Below are positions 30,191-40,769 of a DNA stretch of 45,203 bases, piece after piece; the stretch's first letter is position 1, and the number at the start of each line of letters is the position of its first letter. This DNA comes from Haplomitrium mnioides (taxonomy: Eukaryota > Marchantiophyta > Haplomitriopsida > Calobryales). Both the position numbers and the translations under genes were made by a program. The notes below the pieces were generated by a model, which was not told the origin of the DNA, ran no database searches, and saw nothing but the letters and a program-made list of their open reading frames with translations. Where the stretch lies: positions 1-45,203 of the forward strand of contig JBNGIS010007144.1 of NCBI GenBank assembly GCA_049999725.1. The letters run 5' to 3'.

Positions 30191-30530
30191 ACCACAAGTT
30201 GAAGCTACATCTAAGAAAGTGCAAATTCTTCCATGACTAGATTGAGTATTTGGGACACACTATTTATCTAGGATGGTTAGTTGTTCAGCAAACCAAAGTA
30301 AAATCCATTGCTGATATTCGACAACTCACTAATATGAGTAAAGTTCATGCATTTTTTGGATTGGCTTGTTACTATAATAGATATGTGAAAGATGTAAGTT
30401 AGATTGCCAAGCCATTGACCATGCTTATCAAGCTAGATCAGGAATGGATTTAGGATGAAGACCACAAGAGGGCCTTTTAGGAGTTGAAAGATAGATTAAC
30501 TTCTGCACCTATTTTGAGGAGACCTCTTGT
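30191..30530 (+). pseudogene. E4 copy A reverse transcriptase, second part
   Basis: Resumes co-linearly with copy B at 41303 (ACCACAAGTTGAAG). It encodes the thumb and connection: IEYLGHTI, ADIRQLTNMSKVHAFFGLAC, YNRYVKD, IAKPLTML, then a WI-DEDHK-AF-ELK equivalent with stops. Similar to other gypsy elements (V--FLGL-GYYR-F). Confidence 0.82.
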
Positions 30531-31063
30531 GGAGCGACCATTTTAGTTTCTTTTTTATTAGAGTAGAGAAGGTTTGGGAGTGGTGCTAACTCAGAAAGAT
30601 GACAAGGAAGAAGATTTTGTTGTACCCTTTGCAAGCAGATTGAATAATTTGGTTGAAGCTAAGTATAGTTCCTATATAGGAGAGTGTTTTGCAATGGTGT
30701 AGGTTGTAGTACACTTTTGTTGTTATTTGTTTGGTACTCTATTCACTTTGGTTTCAGATCATCAACCCCTCAAATGGTTGATGGAATATGATAAACTCAC
30801 AAGCAAGCTTTGAACATTATTGTTGCAAGAGTATAACCAACTTAGATGCAGATGAATTAAGCCGTAAGTCATCTACAAGCCAACATGATGAGATTGGTGT
30901 GCATTGGCATGAGAAGTTTGATAAGGAAATGGCGCCAGGTTGCTATGCATCTTCTTTTCTTTCTTGGATACCAGCTTGGAGTGGATTAGTGGATGATTCT
31001 GCTGAAAAAGTTGTTGTTGAGACTTCAATAGGAGACATAGTTGAGAATTCTAACTTAGATTAG
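30531..31063 (+). pseudogene. E4 copy A RNase H and tether
   Basis: PFASRLNNLVEAKYSSY, CCYLFGTLFTLVSDHQPLKWLM retain the SRxLN-Ex-Y and DHQPLKWL motifs of gypsy RNase H; the first Asp segment is lost to stops. An open piece at 30788-31063 (LDADELSRKSSTSQHDE, then FLSWIPAWSG) is the tether to integrase. The ADELSR phrase corresponds to the A-D-x-LSR end of RNase H. Confidence 0.8.
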
Positions 31064-31081
31064 AATATTCACAATGATGGG

Positions 31082-32040
31082 CATGTGATAAAGTATCTAC
31101 GCATAGGTTTTTTGAGTGGACAGCTTGATGCCAAGGAGAGAGATAGAGTCCAGCAGCAAGACAAGAGATTTCGATAGTAAGAGGCTTAGATTTTGCGAGT
31201 CTTGATTGATGGGAAGGTACGAGTTGTGTCTAAGACGATGCAGCATCTTGCACTGATGCGCCATGCCCACAAAGAGTTGGGACATTTTGAGGTGAAGCAC
31301 ACCATGTCATATAATTTGTTGCAAACAAAGTAGTGGTGGCGGGGCATGAACATCGATGTGCAACAGTGGGTTGCCAAGTGTGTGGTGTGTGATAGAGTTT
31401 GAGCATCATTCAGTGCTTCCACTCCTTAGTTGCAACCACTACCTATCATGGGTTTGGAATATTGTTGGAGTTTGGATTTTGCAAGTCCCTTCCATTTGAC
31501 CTAGTAGCACAATAGGTATGTGTTGGTGACAGTAGAGCATTTCTCTAAGTGGATTGAGTTGGTAGCATTTCCAGACAAGACCAACAAATGAGTGGTTGTA
31601 ACTTTCTTGGATTGAGTTTTCAATCATTTTGGAGCACTTGCTGAAGTGTTGACAGATCAAGGTACAGAATTTCAAGGTGAGTTTGAAGTTTTGTGTAAGC
31701 AAGCTCTTGTTGATCATCGTACTATGTTTAGAGATCATCCTGAGACAGATGAATTGGTTGAGCAAGTGGTTCAGATAGTGAAGAGAGCATTGTGCTAGTA
31801 TGGCTTGCAAGCTTGTCACCATAGAGATTTGGATCTCCAATTGCAGTAGCTTTCTATGGGCTACAGATTCAATAAGCAAGCATCATTAGCATCTTTTTCA
31901 TCTTATTTTCTATTATATGGTAGGGAACTTGATTTACCTTCTTCTATTTGACATGATGTCACCATGGTGGTGGATCTAGATGATCAAGATGTTTGGGTGC
32001 AGGTATGTCTAGAAATAGCTTAAGCGTTTGAGAGAGTTAT
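31082..32040 (+). pseudogene. E4 copy A integrase
   Basis: Zinc-binding motif HAHKELGHF with CVVCDRV. Catalytic core: SLDFASPF (Asp 31475-31477), VTVEHFSKWIELVAFPDKT, LTDQGTEFQGEF (Asp 31655-31657), then HPETDELVEQVV (Glu 31760-31762, 34 residues after the second Asp). The D,D,E triad is complete in this copy although many stops interrupt the frame. YGRELDLPSSI and DVTMVVDLDD follow. Confidence 0.88.
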
Positions 32041-32362
32041 GCATATGGCATTTGACAAGCTTGTCATTGCTCAACATCATGATACTTTACAATATGCTAC
32101 CATATGTAGAGGTGGATATCGCACTAGGATTTGAAGGTTTTATCCTGGTGATTATATGTATTTGCATTAGACAACACCCACGACACTTGATGCCATTACT
32201 GGACACCGGATTCTACATGTACGTGAGGTAATGCCTTCAAGAATTTTACAATTGGAGGGACGTGATGGTATGGTTTAGAAGGACCATATACGCAATTATG
32301 CACCTGGTCACTTTCTGAACATCAATGGCACTATGGACCCTAGTGTGGCACGAGTTTCTACA
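32041..32362 (+). pseudogene. E4 copy A integrase C-terminal domain
   Basis: Reads AFDKLVIAQHHDTLQYAT, FYPGDYMYL, TLDAITGHRILHVRE and DGMV: an R-x-F-x-x-GD-hydrophobic pattern like the SH3-like tails of gypsy integrases, then a short linker (NINGTMDPSVARVS) into the PHD finger. Interrupted by stops. Confidence 0.7.
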
Positions 32363-32512
32363 TGTTTGAAATGTATGTTATATGGTTCTCCTAAAGGAGC
32401 AGCCACTATGTTGATTTGTGATAGATGTTCTAAATGATGGCATATGTCATGTTTGATGCCTCCATTGGTTACTCTTCATAGAGGATCATGGTTTTTGTCT
32501 CATTGTTCATAG
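32363..32512 (+). pseudogene. E4 copy A C-terminal PHD finger
   Basis: The pattern is C-x2-C (32363-32374), MLICDRC, W-H-MSC, then GSWF-x-SHC ending at 32506, with a stop at 32510. This is the C4HC3 spacing of a PHD zinc finger, a histone H3-tail reader fold. Damage: a TGA before the conserved Trp-His, and the penultimate Cys (WFC) has become Leu. Copy B keeps that Cys but has lost the first one. Confidence 0.82.
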
Positions 32513-32694
32513 AACAACTAGTTTTTATTGAGTTATAGGGTTGGTATAGATTACTAAAGGTGAATGATGAGGCTCCATTGCACCCAACCTCCTAGTCTTT
32601 GCATCAGTAGGTGTATATCAATTTTCTAGGAGATAGATGGCTAGCTAGTGTTAAATGACTTGACCATTAGCTAGGAGGCAATTATGAGGTTTCA
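32513..32694 (+). other. E4 copy A 3' untranslated region
   Basis: Aligned with 43586-43767 of copy B; no coding signal. It ends in a purine-richer stretch (TAGGAGGCAATTATGAGG; copy B AGAAGGCAATTGGGAGG) just before the TG that starts the next repeat, a candidate polypurine tract. Confidence 0.5.
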
Positions 32695-33457
32695 TGTATT
32701 GTATGCGCATGAGACTCAATTGCTTGTTATTCTCTGTTGTATGTTTGTAGATGTCATGAAATGTGTGTGGACGATGTAGTTTATGTAAGAAATGTTTATG
32801 CACATGACAATTGTCACACCATTCCATATAGATTTTTGGTTTTAGATATTTTGAGTTTTTTGTTTTTTTGTGTATAAGTATATAAGGCCATATACTCTCA
32901 TCGAAAGGTTATCTTTTGATGTCATATGTATGAACCAAGAGAAGAGCTGAGGTATTGCAGTTCTTGGAGAAGCGTGAATTCTTTATAAGCAAAAGTGCAC
33001 TGAATCTGAAATAGAAAAGATCAACACTTGAATTTTTCAAGAAGGTCTCACTCAAGAAAAAAATTGTAAGGAATTGTGCATTGTATGCGCATGAGACTTA
33101 ATTGTTTGTTTTTATTTGTTGTATGTTTGTAGATGTTATGAAATGTGTGTGGATAATATAGTTGTGTAAGCAATGTGTACAACAACTATGTGCACAACAA
33201 CTATCACACCATTCTATGTAGATTTTTGTTTTTAGTTATTTTGAGTTTTTTTGTCTTTTTGTGTCTAAGTATATAAGACCGTGTACTCTCATTGAAAAGT
33301 TATCTTTCAATGTCGCATGTATGAACTAAGATGAGAGCTATTGCAGATTTTTTAGAAGTGTGGATTCTCTGCAAGCAAAGGTGCGCTGGTTCTGATATCT
33401 AAAAGATCAACACTTGAATTTCTTGAGCAGATATTACTCAAGAAAAACACATCAAAA
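32695..33457 (+). repeat. 382-bp tandem duplication, probable E4 LTR start
   Basis: The unit beginning TGTATTGTATGCGCATGAG at 32695 recurs at 33077 as TGCATTGTATGCGCATGAG. Both continue in parallel (TCACACCATTC, TATATAAG, GATCAACACTTGAATTT) to about 33457. The same start occurs after copy B at about 43770. It lies where the 3' LTR should begin. Either the LTR of copy A is truncated by that of copy B, or the LTR has an internal duplication. Confidence 0.7.
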
Positions 33458-36400
33458 GGTTTTCTTGAGAAGAAACATCAAAATTTGATGTTTGGAGATA
33501 CCATATATGCTAAGAGATGAAAATGCTAGAGTCATACAGACCAACTTAGCTCCAAGTAGTTTAGGCTTGTAGTGTTAAGCTAGTTGGATTGATCCAGCAT
33601 AGCAACCATTTTGGAAGCAGCAAACCTCTCAAAGTGAAATAGAGGAAAAAAAAACACATCAAAAGATTTGATATTTCTCTGTAAAGCATCCATGGTATCT
33701 TGGATTGCGAGTGAGAAAATTGATCAGAATAGTTGAAGGCATCCGTGGTATCTCGGATTGCTAGAGATTGCAAAGTTCTTTCTAAATCTGATTTGTGAAG
33801 AAGCCATGCAGATTCTTGATGTGTAAGAAAACTCTTCAGAAAAATTTGTAGGAAATTGTGTTTGTTTTTGTTATGTGTTAGATCTGGTTGCTCAAAGAGG
33901 TGGTTCAAGCTCAGGAGGCAACAAACATGATTTCTCATCAAAGAAATTTGTTCTAAGGATTTGCAGAAGGCCAACAAATGTAGAAGAAATTGTCGAAGTC
34001 TATGGTTTAGGGATTTGATTTGTGCAGATTTCTTCAAGCAAAAATATTTCTTTATGGAGGTGCTCAAATTTCTTGGAGTAGCCATCGTTCAGAGTTTTGC
34101 ACTAAAGGAGTGTTGCATCTGTTGAATTCCCATTTTAAGATGTTCTGCGATTCTTCTTTGGCATCAAAAATTGCAGAAGAGTATTGTTTCGAGATTTGGA
34201 GAAAAAAATAAAATAAAATTTGTCAAAGGCTTCAGAGGTAGACAGTTGCACAGAGACTTTGCATGGAGCTTTTGCTGCTGTGTTTTTGTTGAGTGAAAGG
34301 AGAAATCCAATTTTGGGGTTTTGCATTTGCATTTGTTGCTCAAAATTTGTCAAAGAGTTTGCAGGGTTCTACGTGGAGGGCAGATTTTGTCGAGCTGCGA
34401 ACGTCGAGCACCATTCGAGCGTTGGGGGTAGAGTCACAAATCAAATAGAAGATCTTTGAGTAGCAAATTACTACTGCAAAAGATCATAGCACATGACAGT
34501 GGTTTAAGGATCTTTTTGAGGAGTGAGAAACATTGCAAATTGTCAAGCAGAGGAAATTCCTCTTGTAGTTTGTTGAGTAGAGGAATTTGCAAGAAGAGGC
34601 CTTTGTGTGCAGATTCTAGTTAAGCAATTTGTTTCAAACATGGATTTTTGTCAAGCAGAGCCCTTGCAAGGACTTGGAAAGTAGCCTTGCTGCTTGGAAA
34701 ATCACACAAACAGGTTAATGAGATGATAATTTCATGAGAAAGGTTTTGGAGTTTGATTGAGATATCATGGAAAGAAATTGTCATGTAGGTTGATTTGTCT
34801 CCCATTGGACATTTGATGTAGCGATTTTAGGGCTGCACATTTTGTTTCTTCCTATTTTTTTAATCGAGTAGATAGAGGTGATGGCAGACATTCGTACAAA
34901 CAAACCTAAGGTAGGCATATGATTTCCACAGCAACATGGAGTCAATTGCACAAGGATGGGCTTAAAGTGTGTTTGTAAGGGAACAAACATGAGTCCAAGG
35001 TAGAGATGCAGATATTTCTTATAAAGCAAGGCTGCCTGTAGTCTATTGAGTCACAGTGGCACTATAAATGTTTGATCAAGCTAGCAAGAAAAAAATTTGT
35101 CAAGCAACAACCTCAATCATTTCTACATACGCTCTTCATTTCAAGAAATTCTAGTGTTGATCAAAGATAATCTATTAACATTCAATTCTTCAATCGAGCA
35201 GTTTTTGTGAAGTGTTGCAAAAATTTTGAGATTCTAGGCTTGAGTCAACAAATATTCAAATGGAGTAGTTGGCAGAATTATAGAACCTTCATTGAGTCAA
35301 AGGTCAATCCATCCGATACAGAGCTCATGCTCTATTTTGTAAATTGTGCAAGACTGATAAAGCACCTTGCAAGCAAGGCCCATATTTTTCAGAGTGTTAG
35401 GGAAGTTCAGAAGGGAAGTTCTTCATTTCCATTGAGCACCCTTGTTAGAAGGAGTGTAGGGGTGGTGTATATCAACTTAAAAGATCTTTGGGTGAAAAGG
35501 AACACTTTGATCCACTTCAGAGTTGTGAGCTAGACAGTTATAAAGGAGGCTGCCAAATTCTCCTTAAGTGCGGCATTGATCATAAAAAGAAGGCTATCAT
35601 TCTTTGGGTACATAGCTTTAGTAAAGGATACAAACTCTAGACTATAGAGTAAGGGGTAACAATTTGGAAAAATCAAAAGAAGAATTTGGAGTGTAGGAAC
35701 AGAGCAAGAGGCTCTATATTTCTAATTTTGGTTGTAGCAAATCAGCAGGCTCTAGAGACGGGTATTTGTTGGCCATGGTTGAAAAAGGCCGAATACTTTG
35801 GCCAGACTTGTTAGGCCAGTTGTCATACAAGTTCAGATTTATGTTTTGGAGTACTTGGTTTGTGCAAGAAAGAGCTAGATCAAAGCAAAAGCTCTGTATT
35901 TATGATCAGCAAGTTAAAGAGTGGATCACTTTGTTTTGGCACCATAGACATGCCAATGAGTTTTGTTTGAAAATAAAGAATAAAAGGAGCTAGAGCAGAG
36001 TACTACATGAGGGAGTTACTCTATTTTGGGCTGACATGACAGCCTTTGGATGAACCAAAAGAGCGCATCCATTTTTTTGCATGTAAGAGGTTTAGAGGAG
36101 ACTCGCTAATAGACATATGCTTGCAACACATGGCAGGGGTAATTGAACTCTAATTAGATCAAAAATAGAATTTTCGATGAAAATTACAAAATTTCTGAAG
36201 CCAAAAAAAGGCTGAACCAGACCCTCCATTGAGTTGTGCAAGGGTGGTGGGAAGTCCACCAGCATGCTCCCAGGGCACATGCTATTTGAAAGCCCAAATG
36301 TTTTTTGAAGTGAAGCATGAAAGTCTGACAACTTGTTTGTAGAAAACCAAAAGCTAGTTGGCGGTGCTCAGGAGAAGAGCCAAAGTGGTCTATTTTGACT

Positions 36401-36755
36401 TGTTTTCAATTTAATTCCTAGGTTGAGAAGAAGACTAATCAACTAGGATTGGAAAGAAAATTGTACGTTGTTCAGAGAAGAAAGAAGGGTCACTTAACCT
36501 AATTTGCACATATCAGCCAACTTGTGGGCAAGTGGTTGAGTGGCAACAACACAACATGTAAGTTGTGAGTGAGTTCAACTGAGTAAAGGTCAACACAAAG
36601 CTAGGGAGTAGAAGATTGTGATTTGGATTCACTCGTAGTGGCATATAGTTTCGACTTGTAGTAAGAGTGACTCAGCAACTAGAAGGTGAGTATACATCAG
36701 ACAAAGAGGAAGAAACTCTTTCTAACACTCAAGTATATTTCCCTTGTTGTTGGAT
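33458..36755. other. Non-coding spacer between E4 copies; candidate LTR and leader
   Basis: About 3.3 kb with no recognisable protein. It is T- and A-rich, with short degenerate repeats: GCATCCRTGGTATCTYGGATTG at about 33685 and 33738, and AGCAGAGGAA-like motifs near 34550. Because it follows an LTR-like start and precedes copy B gag, it may be a long LTR plus leader of copy B. No primer site was identified. The 174-codon minus-strand frame at 33561-34085 has no domain features. Confidence 0.45.
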
Positions 36756-38570
36756 ATGGATGAGATGTATAGAGCCACAAAAGGGTTGAGAACATTCTCT
36801 AATGCAGTAGGCACTATTGATCTGGATGATTTCATCCATGAGTTTGATACATGGTGTGATGTGCAAAAATTGCAAAATTTTGCTTTATTTACACTTTTCA
36901 AGGCATGAAAAAGTTTGTTTCAGCACTTAGAAGGGTCGCCTATGGATGATTATCATGAATTTTGGCTTGCTTATTTGTCTAAGATTGAGGGCTGAAGACA
37001 ATATTGGTCACCCAATTATGTCTCCATTACCTATGGTGGAAGGGCAAGTGCCCAATACCTTGCAACCCATATTGCATCCTCTAGTGGCACTACTCATAGC
37101 ATTGGTGCTTAAGGAGCAAGAGGAGTTTTCAATACACATATGCCAGTTACTACATGAGAGAGTGGAGGAACCCCAGTGTTTTAACCTGTGGTTGAGTTTT
37201 TTGAGCTTCTGAGATAGAATTACCAAGGCGTGAGGGCTAATAAGCTGAAGAGTCTTCAAGAGTTCCAATGCAAGATTGGAGAGAGTTTGAGAGAAACTTG
37301 CATATGAATGAGAAGGCTCATCAATGTCACAAAGAGAGTGACAGAGGCTCAAGCCGTCTAATTCTGGTATGCCATTCTTGATAGAGATTTGAGGAAGAGA
37401 GTGAGAGATGCCACTCCTTTTTAGGAATTTGGATCCCACTCTAGTTTTTGTTTTCATACTGTCAAAGCATATTGAGCTCAACTTGGTGAATGAGAGAGTA
37501 GTCATTGCTGGTTTTTAGAAAGAAATGCCAAAATCTGCGTCTCCAGCCACATCTACATCATAGTTTGCACCATGGAAGAGCTAGAAGATTGGCAAAAAGC
37601 CCAAGTTGACAGAAGGTGTTGTCGTCTTATGTAGGTCAACAGTTAGGTTGTTGGACTTGTCATGGAGACCATTTGCAGAGGGAGTGTCAAGAGGCAACGA
37701 AACCATGAGCAGTGTGTTCTGGAGATGTAGGTGGAGTTGGCCATCGACAACATGACCATTGTGGAGTCATAGCTCACACTAGGGATAGATGCTTTTTTCT
37801 TCACCCAAAGCTAGGACAAGGAGGAGCTTACAAATGTGAGCAAGACAAAGGCATGCAAAGTAGTCATGATCGAGGAGCATCACCAATTGGGAGAGTTGGG
37901 GTAGGTGCTCCAGTCGCTACTATGGATTTGAAGGATGTTAGGATTGCACAATTGGATTAGCAATTAGCTGCTTTGACTATAGCACATGTGAGGCCCAACT
38001 CTAGAGTTGAAGCCTCTACTTCATACCAAACTAGAAGAGGATCAACTGGCATGGGGTTTATATATGAGACAGCCTACGTCGATGCGTTTATAGCAATGAC
38101 CAGAGCAGCAACAAAGGCTCTTGAGCCTAGGGGAGCAGCAGTGGAGTTGAATCCTCATAGGGGGGATGCTCACTAACATGTAAAGCTTCCACAATCATTT
38201 GGGTTGACAAATTTGGTGAGGACTATATCTATGCATCCGAGTGAGGCTTCCAAGGATATAGAGGGGAGCATGTCTTTAGCTATGGATATAGTTAGGTTAG
38301 TGGTACATAAACTATTTTTTTTTGCTATGGATGTGTTGACCAGAGGAGTCACACTCATTGAAGTGTTCAAGTTAGCAGACACACTATGTGGGGAGACTCA
38401 AGGTACTGCCTCTAGTATGAAGGTGAGACCTATGAGTAGAGGAACTCACGCATGTGCCTCTACATCTAGAGGTAAGGCATGGCATACTAATGCGGCTCAG
38501 TTGATGGAGTTATCAACCCAACCAACATTTGAGAGGACCATATTCAGACCCAATATGGTGTTCATTAACA
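36756..38570 (+). pseudogene. E4 copy B gag
   Basis: The ATG at 36756 starts MDEMYRATKGLRTFSNAVG. FDTWCDVQKLQNFALFTLF and FQHLEGSPMDDYHEFW follow, a gag capsid-like region. Near 37240-37560 comes the part homologous to 24029-24374 (leucine-rich, VRDATP-like). A zinc-knuckle-like CWTCHGDHLQREC lies at 37649-37687, with three instead of four residues before His. A second, HCGVIAHTRDRC, follows near 37755. The remaining part to 38570 is low in recognisable features and broken into open pieces. Frameshifts and stops are common. Confidence 0.75.
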
Positions 38571-38576
38571 ATTAGA

Positions 38577-38872
38577 GTGGTATTTTCCAACTTACGGGTC
38601 TTTCAGTTGTGGTGTACAAGCCAATTAGAATGTTGTTGGATATTGGTGCACAACATTTGATGTTAAGCAAGTCAATAGTGTAAGAATTGGGATTGAGGCC
38701 AGGAGATATGGAGAATCGCCCCTTTCCAATCTCGATTTCATTGGAAAGACCTTCATCCACACAACACATCACACGTGGAGAGATCCTTAGAGTGCAAGTT
38801 GATCACTCTATAGATAACTCATAGATAAACACTTGAGCCATACTCACTACGGCTTAGTCTTATGATGTTCTG
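38577..38872 (+). pseudogene. E4 copy B aspartic protease
   Basis: VVYKPIRMLLDIGAQHLMLS carries the retropepsin active-site loop, catalytic Asp present, with Ile where Ser/Thr is usual. Then comes a stop at 38681, and flap-like FPISISLERPSSTQ. The YDVLVEYTVLYLMG segment at 38861-38900 fits the hydrophobic-Gly end of retropepsins. Confidence 0.72.
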
Positions 38873-39235
38873 GTGGAGTATACAGTGCTATATCTTATGG
38901 GGATTACTATTGATTTTTGGGATGAATCTATGTTCTATCGACTTGGATGGAAACCTAGAGAGACACAATTGAGCAGGTTGTTTGTCAAAGTTGGTGGATA
39001 TGTTGGGGGTCCACTATTACAACCTATGGTGTTATCAGCATTTTGTGGAGTGATCACCGATCATTTTGACTTGTTGGAAGGGAATGCACATGCAGATGAT
39101 ATTCTTTCCATTGATGAAGCATCTCCAAAGTTTGCAAGGCCATCATCATTGTTAGGTGAGGTGATTCTTGCCAGTAGAAGTACGGAGAGGTTGTGGCAGC
39201 TACATGTGTTGAGATTGATTGAGGATGCTTGGTAG
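38873..39235 (+). pseudogene. E4 copy B conserved segment downstream of protease
   Basis: 120 codons open from 38873. It reads MGITIDFWDESMFYRLGWKP right after the protease end, then RLFVKVGGYVGGP, and an acidic/Ser-rich part before RLWQLHVLRLIEDAW. I recognise no named domain. It sits between protease and methyltransferase and, being long and open in a decayed element, was probably coding. It may be a protease extension or the start of the methyltransferase module. Confidence 0.55.
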
Positions 39236-40290
39236 GATGCATTTGTGCCATATCGTACATTGGATAGTTTTGTCACAACTGGATCTGTGAATCTTTCCCC
39301 ACTAGATACTATGCCAATAGGATGACAACATCTTGTTGATGGTGTTTGTTTGTTTGAGTTGTTTGAAGGCATAAGTACTTGGCTAGTTGTTGTTCTCCAA
39401 GTAAGGATTCCAATTCACTAGTATTTGTATGTGGAGAAGGGTAAGATTGCCCAAACAATCTTCTTGAGGCATGTGTTCCTCATGGTTGAGCAATATCCAC
39501 AATTGATTTTTGTTAGTGCAATGCGTGGTTATTTACATGCATTGTTGGTTGACATTTTATTGCTGAAGGTGGACCACTTAGTTGGAGTGGGGCCGATTGA
39601 CTTGTTGATTGCTAGTTAGCCATATCAGGGCCAATCAAATGTTGGTTTGGGCTTAGGGTTGCAAGGCCCTCGCTCAAAATTGTTTTGGGAGATGTTGAGG
39701 ATCATACGCCATCTCCAACTTCATTAGGTACCCTCTCTTGCATATATCTTAGAGAATGTGCCTGCCTTAAGAGATCATCGCCAACACCTTGTAGAGAGTG
39801 TTTATCATGTGCACTCCTAGATTAGACCTTCCGTATTGTTAGATACAACACAAGCATGATCACGAGCACACCATCTATGATTGTGGTGGATCAACTGCCT
39901 ACTGAGGTGTTGAAGCCAACTCTTGACAAGATTGTGATGTCACCACACGTCATTGTGGATGATATTTTGGATTTTGGACGCTATACTTAGAGAGTGCTTT
40001 CTGCTGACCGCCCACCATTGCTGTTAGTCAACATGGTAGGTTAACCTTGTGGAGCATTGCCCACCTTGGTGAGTCACCTTGCATCTTATGCATTTCGAGC
40101 AAGAGGTCTTGGTCTTATTTGGAATACAACCTTGCAAAAATTGATGGAACCCAATGCCGATGAGAGAGACGTGGCAATGGAGTTTTCCACTAGTACTACT
40201 GGTGTTGCATTTTTCATTGAGATTGAGCAACACCATGTGCTAGGACAAGCCATGGATTTGAATTGTCTTACTTGGATTGTCAGCTTGGGA
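39236..40290 (+). pseudogene. Cytosine-5 DNA methyltransferase-like domain in E4 copy B
   Basis: C5-methyltransferase motifs occur in canonical order in one frame broken by stops. Motif I (SAM binding): LFELFEGIST, 39350-39379. Motif II-like: YLYVEKGK, 39422-39445. Motif IV: GPIDLLIAS, a TAG stop, then P-Y-Q (39620-39628) and GLQGPRSKLFWE. Motif VI: Glu-Asn-Val (39752-39760). Motif VIII-like: SRAHHL, 39860. A target-recognition/motif IX-like stretch ends EPNADERDVAMEF, 40150-40190. Motif X: VLGQAMDLNCLTW, 40236-40275. The enzyme would methylate DNA cytosine. Here the catalytic Cys of PCQ is Tyr and there are at least eight stops, so it is inactive. ENV plus this PxQ context looks nearer to DNMT3/DRM-type or bacterial-type enzymes than to CMT/MET1, but I cannot place it without a tree. 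Confidence 0.85.
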
Positions 40291-40769
40291 GTAGCAAAAC
40301 AACCCAAGATGCAATCTTCTGGGATGACCAACTTGCCAATAGTCAATATGCAACTTCTAGGACAGTCAAGGCTATTGTTGGGGGTGCAGATTCAGGTACC
40401 AAGGAGGCTATATCAAGGCTGATCCACACATCTGAAATTGCAACAAGTCATTTTTCCGATAATCTAATTTTAGCCCAAGTGAAAGATAGTTCAGTAGATC
40501 ACAATTCATGTCTAACTCCACCACATCACATTTCAGCCAGCCAAATTTCAGAAAAGCCAGACATGAAGCAAGAAGATCACCTAAATCTTGTAGAAAAATA
40601 GGTGCCACAATTGATAAGAGGTCAAAGTGCATAGGTACATTAGCTTTTACGTGATTATTCACATTGTTTTGCTTTTAACATGAAGAACTTGGGGACCTTG
40701 ATAGGACCAAACATCCGTATTGAGTTGGTTAGTGATGTAATTATTTTTTAACATCCACATTGCTATAGT
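40291..40769 (+). pseudogene. E4 copy B linker between methyltransferase and RT
   Basis: An open frame at 40263-40601 matches copy A 24547-24855 (AISRLIHT, LTPPHHISASQIS, LVEK). No known domain. The part 40602-40769 is homologous to 24856-25026 and precedes RT. Confidence 0.6.

Larger units (their letters stand above)
24372..33457 (+). mobile_element. E4 copy A, plus-strand part, interrupted
   Basis: Co-linear with copy B from the last part of the methyltransferase-like domain through RT, RNase H, integrase and PHD finger to an LTR-like end. It is interrupted by insertions at 25027-27972 and 28437-30186. The portion from gag through most of the methyltransferase is absent from the plus strand here. 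The right boundary is set by the end of a 382-bp tandem duplication and is approximate. Confidence 0.8.

Noticed and set aside
33561-34085. 174-codon open frame on the minus strand
   Set aside because: No domain, low-complexity Leu/Ser/His-rich translation, and it lies in a non-coding LTR/leader-like stretch antisense to E4.
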